A DNA stretch of 64,000 nucleotides from Lachnospiraceae bacterium (GCA_910575605.1 CAJTEW010000001.1:186001-250000), one strand, 5' to 3'. Counted from the first letter of the stretch, positions 18,472 to 27,758 are shown. Translations and numbers: made by a program. Notes: generated by a model not told the origin, from the sequence alone.

Positions 18472-19363
18472 GCAAATCACCCTCCCCTGCTATTCTAATT
18501 TCCCCTTCCCCCCTGTCATAATAATAAACAGAATCCGACAATACCTCTTCCTCTTCTATGACATCAGAATTACTATTAATATCTCTGACAATCGCTTTCA
18601 ATCCCTCCACACAGATTCCTTTCTCATCACAAATAAGCAGAACCTCATGCACCGAACTTGGCAGTATAAAAAGATTACACCTCTTCTCATCTGCAAATTT
18701 TTTCAGCATGCCCACCCGCAGCATTGCCCTGGCCCCTTGTATCCGGTTTTTTGTAGAAAAGATATATACATCAATCCCCATTGGCATTACCTCCACTAGC
18801 TCCGCAGGAAACAGAGACGTCATATCCGTTATGGAAAATTCTTCTTTTCTAAGATTATCCATTGCCGTCCGGTAAAGTTCCTCTGTATCAATCCCCCATG
18901 TCTCTGTCTGCGTCCATGAAACCTGGGCTGCTATTTCTCCCTCTTTCTCATTCAGCAGTACAACAAATATTATTGCCAGATCCAATACCTTCTTATATGG
19001 CCTGTCTTTCAGATATTCCTCATTTCCCTCCATCCTGACCAGCCGGATTCTAACATAAGGCTTCACCTGTTCCCAGCCAAACCCATTCCAGTCCGCTAAC
19101 ACATCGTCTCTCCTCTTATAGATCTCCAATACTGTATTTTTACTCTCTTCTATATTTCCAGTGCAGGCATACGTCTTCAAAAGACTGTCTATATAAATGA
19201 TCGGCCTTGTTTTCTCTCCTTTCGTCTGCAGTACCAGCGCCTCTTTCTTTACATTATTATTCTTAACTATTTCCGTATAATAAACAGACACATTCTCTCC
19301 TAACTGTTCCTGGACTTTATCTTTTAAAGATTCTTTATATTTTTTATAATCCACTTTCTCCAC
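18464..19363 (-). CDS. DUF5688 family protein
   Basis: A 299-residue cytoplasmic protein of a family that occurs mainly in mobile elements of Lachnospiraceae. The N-terminal part (KDKVQEQLGENVSVYYTEIV) and the PIIYIDSLLKTYACTG segment are typical. The C-terminal half contains FILPSSVHEVLLICDE, the most conserved stretch of the family. No enzymatic motif is visible and the function is unknown. It follows the 100-residue gene by 5 bases and is probably co-transcribed with it. Confidence 0.75.
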   Translation of the reverse strand: MEKVDYKKYKESLKDKVQEQLGENVSVYYTEIVKNNNVKKEALVLQTKGEKTRPIIYIDSLLKTYACTGNIEESKNTVLEIYKRRDDVLADWNGFGWEQVKPYVRIRLVRMEGNEEYLKDRPYKKVLDLAIIFVVLLNEKEGEIAAQVSWTQTETWGIDTEELYRTAMDNLRKEEFSITDMTSLFPAELVEVMPMGIDVYIFSTKNRIQGARAMLRVGMLKKFADEKRCNLFILPSSVHEVLLICDEKGICVEGLKAIVRDINSNSDVIEEEEVLSDSVYYYDRGEGEIRIAGEGDLLE

Positions 19364-19368
19364 CTCCC

Positions 19369-19671
19369 CTACGACAGCATGTTACAGAGAAGCTGGGCAG
19401 TAAAATGCACTCCCGAAATGAATCCCTCTCTCTGACCAATTACAGCTCCCTTACATATTAAATCTGCCAGGGACGTTTTCGTCATATGCTCTATATCCGC
19501 TCCCTCAAGCAAAAGAAGTAATCTCTCATTCATTGCCTCATCCGCGCTCCCTGATGTTTCGCTCATGGGAACAAATACCTTATCATAAATTCTTCCTATT
19601 ATCATATCTCCTGTCCTTTCTGTATCTTCTATATTTTCTGCAGTTCCTTCCTCACATTTTTCTGATTTCAT
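19369..19671 (-). CDS. Small conserved-type protein of E1, function unknown
   Basis: A 100-residue acidic protein with an N-terminal low-complexity stretch rich in glutamate (about 1-22) and a helical C-terminal half (NERLLLLLEGADIEHMTKTS). No known domain is recognised. It lies immediately upstream of the DUF5688 gene. Confidence 0.6.
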   Translation of the reverse strand: MKSEKCEEGTAENIEDTERTGDMIIGRIYDKVFVPMSETSGSADEAMNERLLLLLEGADIEHMTKTSLADLICKGAVIGQREGFISGVHFTAQLLCNMLS

Positions 19672-19756
19672 TTTCCCTGCTCTGTTTGATTATCTTCCAT
19701 ATCTTATAGTCCTCCTGCTATCTTCTCTGTATGCTTACCGGCTCTCCCACTATGGA

Positions 19757-20617
19757 CTATGCGGCTTTTGTCTTTGTCTTTTTCAGTCCTTGAAGGGCTT
19801 TTTCATAAATCTCCGGCGTCATATCCTCCAGCCGTTCTATTTGATATCTCTCCATAACCGCCTCGATCGTCACCCCGGTACGGTCAAGTTCTTCCTCCAG
19901 AACTTTTCTTTGTGTCTCCGCCATATCTTTTGTTTCGGTTTTCTTTTTTGCTTCCCGTTTCTTCTGCGGCTCCGCCTCCTGCTTTAATTCAAATACCTTA
20001 TTTCTCTTTCCGTTTAAAATAACAAGACTGTTAATTTCCCGCTCTTCATTATAAGAAATGGAATCTACTGAAAAACGGTCTGTCGTGATGTACCGATCCC
20101 CCTTCTGCTGGATACTGGCAATTCCTGCAGATATCCAGATAAATGGGGCGGTATAAAGCTCCCTTCCAAGCCCCCAATTAAAACAGGCGCGTTTAAAGGA
20201 ATCTGAAGCCTGCCCCTTTTCCTTCTCCGAATAGCTAGTGGTCCCTACATCCTGTTTGGCAATCCATTGGCGTTTTTCCTCATCCCATATTTCCACCGTA
20301 CAATACAGATTCCCGTCAATGCTCTGATGGGTTCTCCTCCAGCCGAAGGGAGTAAAGGTTTCATCTAAAATCTTCTGGTCTACGCGGGCGTCCTTAAATA
20401 ATAAAAGGCTCAATCCTTTTTCATTTACCACCCCTACCCTGCACTCAATTTCATCTGCGCGCAACAGCCGGAGCATTGGCTGTCCTCTGACGGGTGATTC
20501 AACATCCTTACCATGAATGCCTCCCTTTTCCTGCTCTTCTCCTCTCTTATTCTGTTCCTGCAAATCTTTTTCTTTTATGCTTCCTGCCTTCTTTGCTAAT
20601 TCCTGTTTTGCTGTCAT
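19757..20617 (-). CDS. Rad52/Rad22-like single-strand annealing protein
   Basis: A 286-residue protein whose core (about residues 50-215) has the Rad52-like layout seen in phage and mobile-element annealing proteins. Its marks are GWRRTHQSIDGNLYCTVEIW, then the conserved GQASDSFKRACFNWGLGREL and YTAPFIWI. The N-terminus and residues about 215-245 are charged linkers, and the C-terminus ends in a short helical domain. It probably anneals single-stranded DNA for recombination or repair. A YqaJ exonuclease gene lies 720 bases upstream in the same direction, giving the exonuclease-plus-annealer pairing typical of Red/RecET-type systems. Confidence 0.75.
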   Translation of the reverse strand: MTAKQELAKKAGSIKEKDLQEQNKRGEEQEKGGIHGKDVESPVRGQPMLRLLRADEIECRVGVVNEKGLSLLLFKDARVDQKILDETFTPFGWRRTHQSIDGNLYCTVEIWDEEKRQWIAKQDVGTTSYSEKEKGQASDSFKRACFNWGLGRELYTAPFIWISAGIASIQQKGDRYITTDRFSVDSISYNEEREINSLVILNGKRNKVFELKQEAEPQKKREAKKKTETKDMAETQRKVLEEELDRTGVTIEAVMERYQIERLEDMTPEIYEKALQGLKKTKTKAA

Positions 20618-20676
20618 CTTCTCCTCCCAATAAAATAAGGAGAGGCTTTTAACCTCTCCCTTGTTCCTGTATCTTG

Positions 20677-21003
20677 CTATTCTTCTGTCTCTTTGATACC
20701 GAAAAGGACTCTCATATAGTCCTGCTTCTCATTTAAAATCCTGATAATAAGTATGCAGTTTCCTTCTATTCTGCAAAAGATATAATTATGCCTGCAAAAC
20801 AGACTGCGGTAATCTGTCAAAACCCCTGTTGTTTTTACAAGCTCGGTTCCCATATAGGGAAACACTGCAAGATTCCTGACTGTCTTTGTAATCTCCCTTA
20901 AAACTTTTGCGGCGGTTTCCTTACTGCCACAAGTATCCAAAATCGAATACTTTACATTCTGCAGATCCTCTTTCGCCTTTGGCGTATATTTCAGTTCCAT
21001 CAT
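20677..21003 (-). CDS. RelE/ParE-family toxin
   Basis: A 108-residue basic protein with the RelE/ParE fold marks: YTPKAKEDLQNVKYSIL at the N-terminus, the central PYMGTELVKTTG, and RSLFCRHNYIFCRI near the C-terminus. Such toxins act on ribosome-bound mRNA or on gyrase; this sequence does not settle which. It overlaps the upstream antitoxin gene by an ATGA, the usual coupling for this module. Confidence 0.88.
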   Translation of the reverse strand: MMELKYTPKAKEDLQNVKYSILDTCGSKETAAKVLREITKTVRNLAVFPYMGTELVKTTGVLTDYRSLFCRHNYIFCRIEGNCILIIRILNEKQDYMRVLFGIKETEE

Positions 21004-21272
21004 ATCCCCAATTCAGCCTCTACTTCATCTGCAGACAGAAAACCTCCCTCTCTTGCAGAGTTTTCTCCTTCTTCCAGCTTGGACATTAAAGTCAACATTG
21101 CTTTCATACGGTCGTACTCCGCCATATTTAAAATAACATATTCGCCCCGTCCATTCTTGGTTAGAAATACTGGAGAACCATCTGCAGCCTCTTTTAAAAC
21201 TTCTGTATAATTTCTTAAGTCTGAAATAGGTTTAATATTCGGCATAAACAATCGTTCCTTTCCTTTTCCCAT
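21000..21272 (-). CDS. Phd/YefM-family antitoxin
   Basis: A 90-residue protein beginning with the Phd/YefM DNA-binding part (PISDLRNYTEVLKEAADGSP, then VFLTKNGRGEYVILNMAEYD) and ending in a flexible acidic toxin-binding tail. The likely start is the ATG of MPNIKPISD at 21245 or the upstream ATG at 21272. It pairs with the overlapping RelE/ParE toxin and probably autorepresses the pair. The module may stabilise E1 in the host. Confidence 0.88.
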   Translation of the reverse strand: MGKGKERLFMPNIKPISDLRNYTEVLKEAADGSPVFLTKNGRGEYVILNMAEYDRMKAMLTLMSKLEEGENSAREGGFLSADEVEAELGI

Positions 21273-21335
21273 AGCATACCACCTTTTGCAGAAAATAACA
21301 ATGTAAATCTACATGCAAATTTATCAGCAAAATTT

Positions 21336-22262
21336 TTACGCTGCCTTTATCGTAAACCTCCTGAAATTCAACGTCTTCCGATACTGCTCATACACCTCCG
21401 GTCGTTCCTCCCTAAGCCTCTTTTCATCTATCCTTTGACTGCTCACAGACTTCCAGGATACCCGGTAGTTTTCATTTTCCGCTGTCTCCGCCTCTCCAAG
21501 ATACAGCTTTAGCTCCTGTTCAATCTGTTTCTTTTCCGTAGTCATTTCCTCCAAAAGAAGTTCCAGTTCCTGACGGCGGTCTAATTTTTCATCAAAGCCC
21601 GTAAGCGGTTTCGTCTCTTTCATGGACTTCTGAAAATACCCGGAGATTACCTTATCCGCAAGCTCCGAACCGTCCGGCTTCGGCAGTATTCTTTTTAAAA
21701 CGTGGTTCTCCCAAAAGTTCTGTTCAATTCGCTGGAGATCAGAAATCGCTTCCTCATCCCGCTCTATCCGATAGTATTTAAACTCCCTGCCATAGATAAC
21801 GACCGCGATATACCATGCGTCTGCATTACAGACAGACATATAGTGATAGCACTGTATCTGATAGGAAATGGGAATCTTTCCGTCCTTCCATTTATCTGCC
21901 AGGTAGGGGCTTGCGGTTTTACATTCCAGCCCGGCATTCTCCCCTACAATCATCCGGTCAACATCCGCAAGCATAAACGGATACTTCTCATCATAATACA
22001 TAAAGTTGGCTCTTCTTACTTTCTTTCCGGTTGCTTCCGTAAATCTTCTTGCCACATAGTCCTCAAGTTCCCTTCCCTGGCGCATTGCCTCGTTATCAAT
22101 CTCCTCTATGATATCGGTAGTCTTATCCTCGTAAACCTGCATAGCTGTGCGGTAAGGATTTAACCCACAAACCGCCCCGGCGTCAGAACCGCCGATTCCC
22201 CGCTTCCGGTACATAAGCCATTTCTCTTTCTCCAGTCCTTTCGTAGCCGTTAATTTTTTCAT
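21336..22262 (-). CDS. YqaJ-family viral recombinase (lambda-type exonuclease)
   Basis: A 308-residue PD-(D/E)XK nuclease of the YqaJ family, which degrades one strand of duplex DNA to expose single strands for annealing. N-terminal IGGSDAGAVCGLNPYRTAMQ, the central FMLADVDRMIV, and AGLECKTASPYLADKW (catalytic E-x-K) are intact. The C-terminus has a coiled-coil stretch and a short basic domain. It overlaps the downstream 117-residue gene start region by 4 bases and is the natural partner of the Rad52-like protein. Confidence 0.88.
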   Translation of the reverse strand: MKKLTATKGLEKEKWLMYRKRGIGGSDAGAVCGLNPYRTAMQVYEDKTTDIIEEIDNEAMRQGRELEDYVARRFTEATGKKVRRANFMYYDEKYPFMLADVDRMIVGENAGLECKTASPYLADKWKDGKIPISYQIQCYHYMSVCNADAWYIAVVIYGREFKYYRIERDEEAISDLQRIEQNFWENHVLKRILPKPDGSELADKVISGYFQKSMKETKPLTGFDEKLDRRQELELLLEEMTTEKKQIEQELKLYLGEAETAENENYRVSWKSVSSQRIDEKRLREERPEVYEQYRKTLNFRRFTIKAA

Positions 22263-22612
22263 GCCGCGTTTCCTTTCTCCTTTGATTTCTTTTCCCCGTA
22301 ATGTTCGAGAATCTTTGCCAGCTCTTCATTCAGACAACACATGATATCCTCCATATGGACATCTTCATATGACAGCCACCGCTCATAAAGAAACATCAGA
22401 ATACCCGGAAAGGTAATCCCTGCCTGTAACGCTTCCTTCGACATGCAGGTACTCGTTTCTATGAGAAGTTCATAAATACAGATAACAGTGTCAATCTGAT
22501 AAGCCGCCTGAAAAATATCTTTCTTTTTCATCTTAAGGATTCGGAACTTAAAGAGCTTTAACTCTCCGCTGATTTTCCAGCAGAATATTTTTTCCAGCCG
22601 CTTTCTGTTCAT
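22259..22612 (-). CDS. Hypothetical protein between DUF932 and YqaJ genes
   Basis: A 117-residue helical protein (DIFQAAYQIDTVICIYELLI in the middle, ILEHYGEKKSKEKG at the C-terminus). No family is recognised. It lies 16 bases after the DUF932 gene and overlaps yqaJ by ATGA, so it belongs to the recombination operon. The first 28 residues are basic and may be extra if translation starts at a later methionine (MKKKDIFQ). Confidence 0.6.
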   Translation of the reverse strand: MNRKRLEKIFCWKISGELKLFKFRILKMKKKDIFQAAYQIDTVICIYELLIETSTCMSKEALQAGITFPGILMFLYERWLSYEDVHMEDIMCCLNEELAKILEHYGEKKSKEKGNAA

Positions 22613-22628
22613 TCTGTTCCACCCTCCT

Positions 22629-23561
22629 CTACGCGGCGCTTACTAATTGATAAGCCCGGTCGATGAGCGGATTTCCTTCTACGGTTCTTGCAAAAAGATT
22701 CTCCTTATAATTTGCAGTCTTTCTAAGCGGCTCCGCATGAGTGGCAAAGTCACTGACTGCATTGATAAAGCGGTATGCGTTTCTTCCTACATCCTGTAAA
22801 TCCGGCGCGTCAAAATAGCGGATTTTCATATCCTCCTGAAGGCGGCGGATATTTTTCTTCTGCTGGGGCGTTGCGTTTTCCTCCACAGGCAGGAGCAGTT
22901 CCATATATTCCATGACCTTCTTATCCGGCAAAGTGATAGCGCGGAGGCGTTCAAACTCCTTTCCCAGACTGTCCATATAATTTTCTGCCATAAACAGCGT
23001 ATCCCTTGCCTCTTCCAGCTTGTTCTGTATGTTCCCGGTATGGATCATAGACCAGGAACGCTTTGCATTAGAAAGTGCAAGGTTCAATGTGTTCTGACAC
23101 ACAACGCGGATGGGCGTTAAAGCTACTTTAATTGCCCCTGAACCATCGTGGGTATTGGAAAAGATTAAATAGGGGCTGATTCTCTCCCCGGAAATGATGT
23201 ACTCATGGGGCATATGTGCAAGAAGCCATACCCGCCTGCCTCCCTGCAGGCTTCCGGCTGTCTCGTACCGCACGCCCTCCCCTAAAAGCTCGTCAGTAAA
23301 AGCAAAGGCTTCCTGATTCTGAATCACTTTGTAACGGTCTGTCACAACCCCCAATGCCTTTCTGTCCGTATCCCGGATATTTGCCTTATATCCCTCAATG
23401 ACCTCTTCTTTCTCTGTATAAATTGGCTCCTGCAGCACCTTCCAGTCCAAGCCTGCCTGAATCAGCGCGTCGGCAGAACTCGGAGCCTCCTGTACACGCA
23501 CTCCCAAGCCATGCCAGGGTTTCTCCCTTACATAAAACATACTCTCTACATTTGCTGCCAT
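22629..23561 (-). CDS. DUF932 phage/plasmid-like protein
   Basis: A 310-residue protein of the DUF932 family, carried by phages, plasmids and integrative elements near recombination genes. The N-terminal VREKPWHGLGVRVQEAPSSA and the central YLIFSNTHDGSGAIKVALTP with RVVCQNTLNLAL are the family hallmarks. Function is not established. The start is placed at 23561 (MAANVESMFY), which has AAAGGAG at a good distance, rather than two codons earlier. It leads the DUF932, 117-residue, YqaJ gene series. Confidence 0.85.
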   Translation of the reverse strand: MAANVESMFYVREKPWHGLGVRVQEAPSSADALIQAGLDWKVLQEPIYTEKEEVIEGYKANIRDTDRKALGVVTDRYKVIQNQEAFAFTDELLGEGVRYETAGSLQGGRRVWLLAHMPHEYIISGERISPYLIFSNTHDGSGAIKVALTPIRVVCQNTLNLALSNAKRSWSMIHTGNIQNKLEEARDTLFMAENYMDSLGKEFERLRAITLPDKKVMEYMELLLPVEENATPQQKKNIRRLQEDMKIRYFDAPDLQDVGRNAYRFINAVSDFATHAEPLRKTANYKENLFARTVEGNPLIDRAYQLVSAA

Positions 23562-23718
23562 AATCAATTTCTCCTTTCAGAATTTGTATTTTCGACTTCT
23601 TTTTTTGCCGGGTTTTGGTTAATTTCGTGATACAATTTTAAGGTGCTTTTTTTCTTTAACCAGTCCCGGCAGATTCCCCTTACCCTGCAATAACCATACC
23701 TGATAGCGTTATTCTTTG

Positions 23719-23793
23719 TTATTCACTTGCCAAAACCGCCATCAGTTTAAGCCCGCAGATAATCAGAATCGCGGTAATTTCTACACCTTTCAT
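23719..23793 (-). CDS. Putative 24-residue hydrophobic peptide
   Basis: A short frame with an ATG start and a very strong AAAGGAGGAG 9 bases upstream encodes MKGVEITAILIICGLKLM and six more residues. The peptide is one amphipathic or membrane-spanning helix. It lies between the terminator of the YARHG gene and the DUF932 gene, in the same direction as both. The size, hydrophobicity and ribosome binding site suggest a real small membrane peptide, possibly a leader for the DUF932 operon or a type I toxin-like peptide. Confidence 0.5.
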   Translation of the reverse strand: MKGVEITAILIICGLKLMAVLASE

Positions 23794-23900
23794 TGTGCTT
23801 GCTCCTCCTTTCTTAAACCCTCAAAATGATTTGTCCGATCGCTTTACCTATGTACTTTACAGTAATAATAATCTCCCAGATACACTTTTCCCCCTTTCTG

Positions 23901-23936
23901 AAAAAAATAACAGCAGGAAGACGGATGCCTCCTGCC
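23901..23936 (-). terminator. Terminator of the YARHG gene
   Basis: On the minus strand GCAGGA, an 11-base loop and TCCTGC are followed by TGTTATTTTTTT. It lies about 100 bases after the stop of the YARHG lipoprotein gene and closes the operon that begins near 30 kb. Confidence 0.75.
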
Positions 23937-24039
23937 GCTACAATTATTAGTTTCACGACTATAATATGTAATTGAACTTCTTTGATTTTACTTAATTCTA
24001 CTTTTACTATTTACAACTAGACAGGTGCTTTTCCAGTTC

Positions 24040-25545
24040 CTACTCATACAACTCATACCACCCATCTAATTCTCCGTATCCGGATGTGCTTCCTATATTA
24101 ATGCTTCCATTTGTAAATGTCCTAAGATAATATTCTTCTCCATCAATGGTCAGAAATGTAAGCCATTCTTTTAAATCGTCTTTATAATCTTCATACCTGG
24201 CAGAAATAGAATAATTAAAATAATCATCTTCTATATTCCCACCCCAGCAATATCTTATTGTATCATAAGATTCAAACACCATCAGCGGCTGAGAATCCTG
24301 CAGATGAAACGAATGACCTACTAAAAAACTATATGCCTCGTTTACTGCCTCCTGTTCTGCAAGCTCTTCTTCGCTCGGTCCATTTATTTCATCTTCAATT
24401 CTTTTAATCAGTTCTACGTTCTTTTTCTCAAAATCATTAAAAACTGATTCTGAATCAAATTCATTCCACACAGTCGTCCCTTCATACCATGATGTATTTT
24501 CAAAATGCTGTCTTAATGTCTCATCTTCAAATATGTAACCATGTCTTGCAAAAATCTCATTCCGTCCGATTAGCATTTCCTCTGCTTCCACACTTCTTAC
24601 TTCATCTTCAGACAGGTATTTTTTATCACTATCCGCGAAAACATATTCCTCCTGCATTTTCTCTGTGAGTTCTTTATTGGACATTCGTGTCATTTCAACC
24701 GTTTCATCCGCCATACTGTAATCCAGCGTCAACCCTAAAAGCATTTCATCATTAGGTTCATATTCCTTATCAATTTGTTTAAGATAATACGGCGCTTCAC
24801 TGGATTTTGGGTAATTAATTGTAAATTTCACCGGCTTACTGTCATCTTTGCCTTGTAATTCAAAATACAACCTTGTATTATCTAAAATTACCGCATTACT
24901 ACTCAAAATTTCAGCATTATTCATAGTACATTTCACGTTACATTCCTTGGTTTTTTTATCTATGTCATTTATATGAAACTGATACGTATCTCCAAACTTG
25001 AAAGTTACTTCATATATACCTTCCCAATCATTATTGGTAATTTCTTTTACTGGTATCTGTCTGCATACACCGGTTACTCCTTCCAAGCTGCTCCAGTATT
25101 CTCTGTTCATATAATTATATAAATCATATTTTTCCGCAAATACAGTAAGAATTTTTGTCGCTCCATCTACCCCCTTATACATTTCTGCCAAATAGGAAAA
25201 ATAATCTTCCTTTAATTTATACGCATCTTTTGCATTCTCCATATAAGCAACATAATCAGCGGCTAATTCTCCAAATTCAGTATCTGAAAATTCTTTGTCT
25301 CGATACCCCTTAATGACTTCCCATTCTGCCAAAATACATTCATTTGTTCTTGTTATTTCTTCCAAGCTGCTATCTGTTTCTTTCCGCGGAATCTCATCGC
25401 TCTTTTCCCATCTAGCAATCAATCCCTTAGATAAATCCTTTAAAAATTCCTCATTTGTAACCTTGGTGCTTCCACACCCACTAACCATTCCAATCATGAA
25501 ACATATTCCGCATAAAATAACAGCCAAATCTTTCCATTTTTTCAT
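24040..25545 (-). CDS. YARHG-domain lipoprotein
   Basis: A 501-residue surface lipoprotein: charged start, hydrophobic signal, and lipobox MVSGCGS with the lipidated cysteine at about residue 24. The body has mixed secondary structure. Residues about 305-385 form a YARHG domain (EEMLIGRNEIFARHGYIFED and a following TSWYEG), a probable extracellular binding module common in Firmicutes. The last 100 residues repeat a WXG-rich beta pattern. It is the final gene before a terminator and lies downstream of three or four unfamiliar genes in the same direction. Confidence 0.8.
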   Translation of the reverse strand: MKKWKDLAVILCGICFMIGMVSGCGSTKVTNEEFLKDLSKGLIARWEKSDEIPRKETDSSLEEITRTNECILAEWEVIKGYRDKEFSDTEFGELAADYVAYMENAKDAYKLKEDYFSYLAEMYKGVDGATKILTVFAEKYDLYNYMNREYWSSLEGVTGVCRQIPVKEITNNDWEGIYEVTFKFGDTYQFHINDIDKKTKECNVKCTMNNAEILSSNAVILDNTRLYFELQGKDDSKPVKFTINYPKSSEAPYYLKQIDKEYEPNDEMLLGLTLDYSMADETVEMTRMSNKELTEKMQEEYVFADSDKKYLSEDEVRSVEAEEMLIGRNEIFARHGYIFEDETLRQHFENTSWYEGTTVWNEFDSESVFNDFEKKNVELIKRIEDEINGPSEEELAEQEAVNEAYSFLVGHSFHLQDSQPLMVFESYDTIRYCWGGNIEDDYFNYSISARYEDYKDDLKEWLTFLTIDGEEYYLRTFTNGSINIGSTSGYGELDGWYELYE

Positions 25546-25654
25546 TTGTTTCTCTTTCCTTCTCCTAAAACTTCATATATTTTATATCCTGCGGCCTTTT
25601 CTGTCCCTTTCACACATACTAATCTGCTTATGAGAGCCACTATGGACACCACGA

Positions 25655-26314
25655 CTAACTATCTGCAGAAATTTCTCTGATAAGTCGTATTCCATCCTTA
25701 AATCCAAGACTATACGCTGCTTTTGCATATAGAATTTCCTGACTGTTATGAGCAGAAAATGCTTCATCCACGATCCGCCACTGCTTGCGGGTAAGTCCCG
25801 CCTGTTTTATCTCCTGAATCTTTCGATCTGCTTCTCTTCTCTTTTTCTGGTATACCTCATCTTTTTCTGCTGCTTCTTCTAATGCATTGTCTATTCTTCT
25901 AAATATTAATTCTTCCATTTCCTTCGTAACATTCTCATTATCAAATTTCTGTTTAATATCCTTTTTAAGATTCCCCAAAATTTCATCAACATTTTCTACA
26001 GAATTTGACTCTGAAGTTTCAATAGCTACTGTTTCTTTCATTTTTTCTTCTTTCTCATCACTCACCTTTTCATCTTCTTCAACGTCTTCTGGCGTTGGCA
26101 TTACTATACACTTAGCCGGAAATTCTTGAACATCTTCTTCATCAGAGTAATAAGCAGAAAGCTTTTCAAGCGCTTCTGCTATTTTTTCTCTTCTACGCTC
26201 AAATACAAACTCTGGAGTTATCGGAGCTAAAATATAACTCACTTCCGCAGATAATGTTCCAAGATCAGCTCTAATGTTGAATAATAAAGAATCCATAAAT
26301 GTTCCAAAACTCAT
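25655..26314 (-). CDS. Acidic coiled-coil protein, function unknown
   Basis: A 219-residue soluble protein with a short ordered N-terminus, a long acidic, glutamate-rich middle (about 75-165), and a basic helical C-terminus (TRKQWRIVDEAFSAHNSQEI followed by YSLGFKDGIRLIRE). The closing GFxxGxxLxxE pattern resembles the end of several small clostridial helical proteins. No catalytic motif is seen. It lies 156 bases after the glycine-rich membrane gene and 109 before the YARHG gene, so operon membership is likely but not certain. Confidence 0.6.
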   Translation of the reverse strand: MSFGTFMDSLLFNIRADLGTLSAEVSYILAPITPEFVFERRREKIAEALEKLSAYYSDEEDVQEFPAKCIVMPTPEDVEEDEKVSDEKEEKMKETVAIETSESNSVENVDEILGNLKKDIKQKFDNENVTKEMEELIFRRIDNALEEAAEKDEVYQKKRREADRKIQEIKQAGLTRKQWRIVDEAFSAHNSQEILYAKAAYSLGFKDGIRLIREISADS

Positions 26315-26470
26315 AATAATTACCTCTTCTTTCTTTTTTTATTTGTAGCTTTATTCACAGATATAGTATACAGTCATATATCCATCCTTTTACTAGTATG
26401 ACTTACACTGTACCCAACATCTCCTATACTAAAAGCTTTGATAATTACTAACCGCTGAAAGTTATTTTTC

Positions 26471-27502
26471 TTAAGCAATATCCTCCAATACATGTTCTGC
26501 ATTATTTATAGATTCTGTTACTAAATCTTTATTAATTTTGTTTAGCTCATCTTGATTTTTAGATTGCTCAACAAGCTTCACCTGACACATTTTGTAAAGC
26601 AGCCCAACTAATAATATTGCATTTTGTGTCGCTAGCTTTTCTTCTTTAGTAAAATCGTTCCAATTCAACTTCTGTTGATTATTCACTATCTCAGAAACTT
26701 GACAATAGTAGTCCTGATATTTTCTTTGTACCTGTTTCATAGCCCCCCTGTATCTATCTGCAATATTTTTTAGCTGTCCCAAATAAGAATCTATCTTATT
26801 CATCGTCTTTTCTGCCTTTTTCATCTCACTCCATGCTTTATCAGCTTGTGTAGACAGCTTACTTCCCGTTGCATTAAATATTGCCCCTCCAACAAGCAAT
26901 CCTACCCCTAATGTTGCCGCACCAAGCACCACACTTCCTAACTGCATCCCACCAGCAAGAAGGGCGGTACCTTTAGCTCCGCCTCCAAGTGCTGCCAAAG
27001 TCGCATTCGTAGCCGCCGCTCCGCTTAATGTTGAAATTGCTGTTCCTGTAGATGCCGTCCCCAATGCCATCACCGCTGAGGTAGTTGCACCTGACGCTGC
27101 AAATCCGCCTGCAGTACCAAGCGCAGCACCGCCCAAACCGCCTAGAAGGGCACCTGCCCCTATGGAAACCTGTTTTAAATCCTCTCCTTCATATTCAGGT
27201 ATTTCAATGCCATCCTTACTATATTTTTTAAACTGCGGTCTATTTTGTATCTTTTCAATTGTATCAGAAAATTCTTCAAAACTTTTTAATATATTAAGTT
27301 CCAATTTGCCAAGTTCATCCATTGCCTTATTTGTATTTTCACTCCGCCTCTCAAATCTTTCAATATTTTCCTGATGACGCTCTTCTGCTTCTTGCAATGT
27401 ATTCTTCGCCTCTTTTATGTTTGCTGCTCCTTCAATACCTTTTTTTACTCCAGTAATACCTGCTATTGCAGCACCTACTCCCAAAATTAATGGTAATGGC
27501 AT
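26471..27502 (-). CDS. Glycine-zipper membrane protein with coiled coils
   Basis: A 343-residue protein with three parts. An N-terminal coiled coil (about 20-90, with LQEAEERHQENIERFERRSE) leads into a glycine/alanine-rich hydrophobic centre (about 110-215). That centre contains stacked small-residue motifs such as GALLGGLGGAALGTAGG and GVGLLVGGAIF. A second coiled coil forms the C-terminal third. The centre looks like a glycine-zipper membrane insertion region, as in pore or membrane-remodelling proteins, but no named family is recognised. It follows the YkgJ-like gene by 4 bases, indicating coupled translation. Confidence 0.65.
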   Translation of the reverse strand: MPLPLILGVGAAIAGITGVKKGIEGAANIKEAKNTLQEAEERHQENIERFERRSENTNKAMDELGKLELNILKSFEEFSDTIEKIQNRPQFKKYSKDGIEIPEYEGEDLKQVSIGAGALLGGLGGAALGTAGGFAASGATTSAVMALGTASTGTAISTLSGAAATNATLAALGGGAKGTALLAGGMQLGSVVLGAATLGVGLLVGGAIFNATGSKLSTQADKAWSEMKKAEKTMNKIDSYLGQLKNIADRYRGAMKQVQRKYQDYYCQVSEIVNNQQKLNWNDFTKEEKLATQNAILLVGLLYKMCQVKLVEQSKNQDELNKINKDLVTESINNAEHVLEDIA

Positions 27503-27506
27503 AATT

Positions 27507-27758
27507 TTAACCCTCCGTATTTCTTAATTTTTTACACATTTCCTTATTTAGTCTATAATATTCGTCTCTTGATAATTGATTTTTAAAATACAATTCATAA
27601 CATTCATCTACTCTGCAAAGAATTGGTCTGTCTTTATAAATCGAACAATCATTTCCAATCAGATACTTACAAGTTCCATCCCCCCTATCCAGTTTAGCAT
27701 AAACATCAGATTTATCTAAATTCCTACAACAACAGCCACATTTCTCACATAAAAACAT
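27507..27758 (-). CDS. YkgJ-type cysteine-cluster protein
   Basis: An 83-residue protein rich in cysteine: CEKCGCCCRNLDKSD at the N-terminus, GTCKYLIGNDCSIYKDRP, and LCRVDEC. This is the zinc- or iron-chelating cysteine cluster of the YkgJ/UPF0153 group, in a shortened form. The exact activity is unknown. Its ATG overlaps the stop of the upstream 430-residue gene by one base (TAATG), so the two are translated together. Confidence 0.8.
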   Translation of the reverse strand: MFLCEKCGCCCRNLDKSDVYAKLDRGDGTCKYLIGNDCSIYKDRPILCRVDECYELYFKNQLSRDEYYRLNKEMCKKLRNTEG

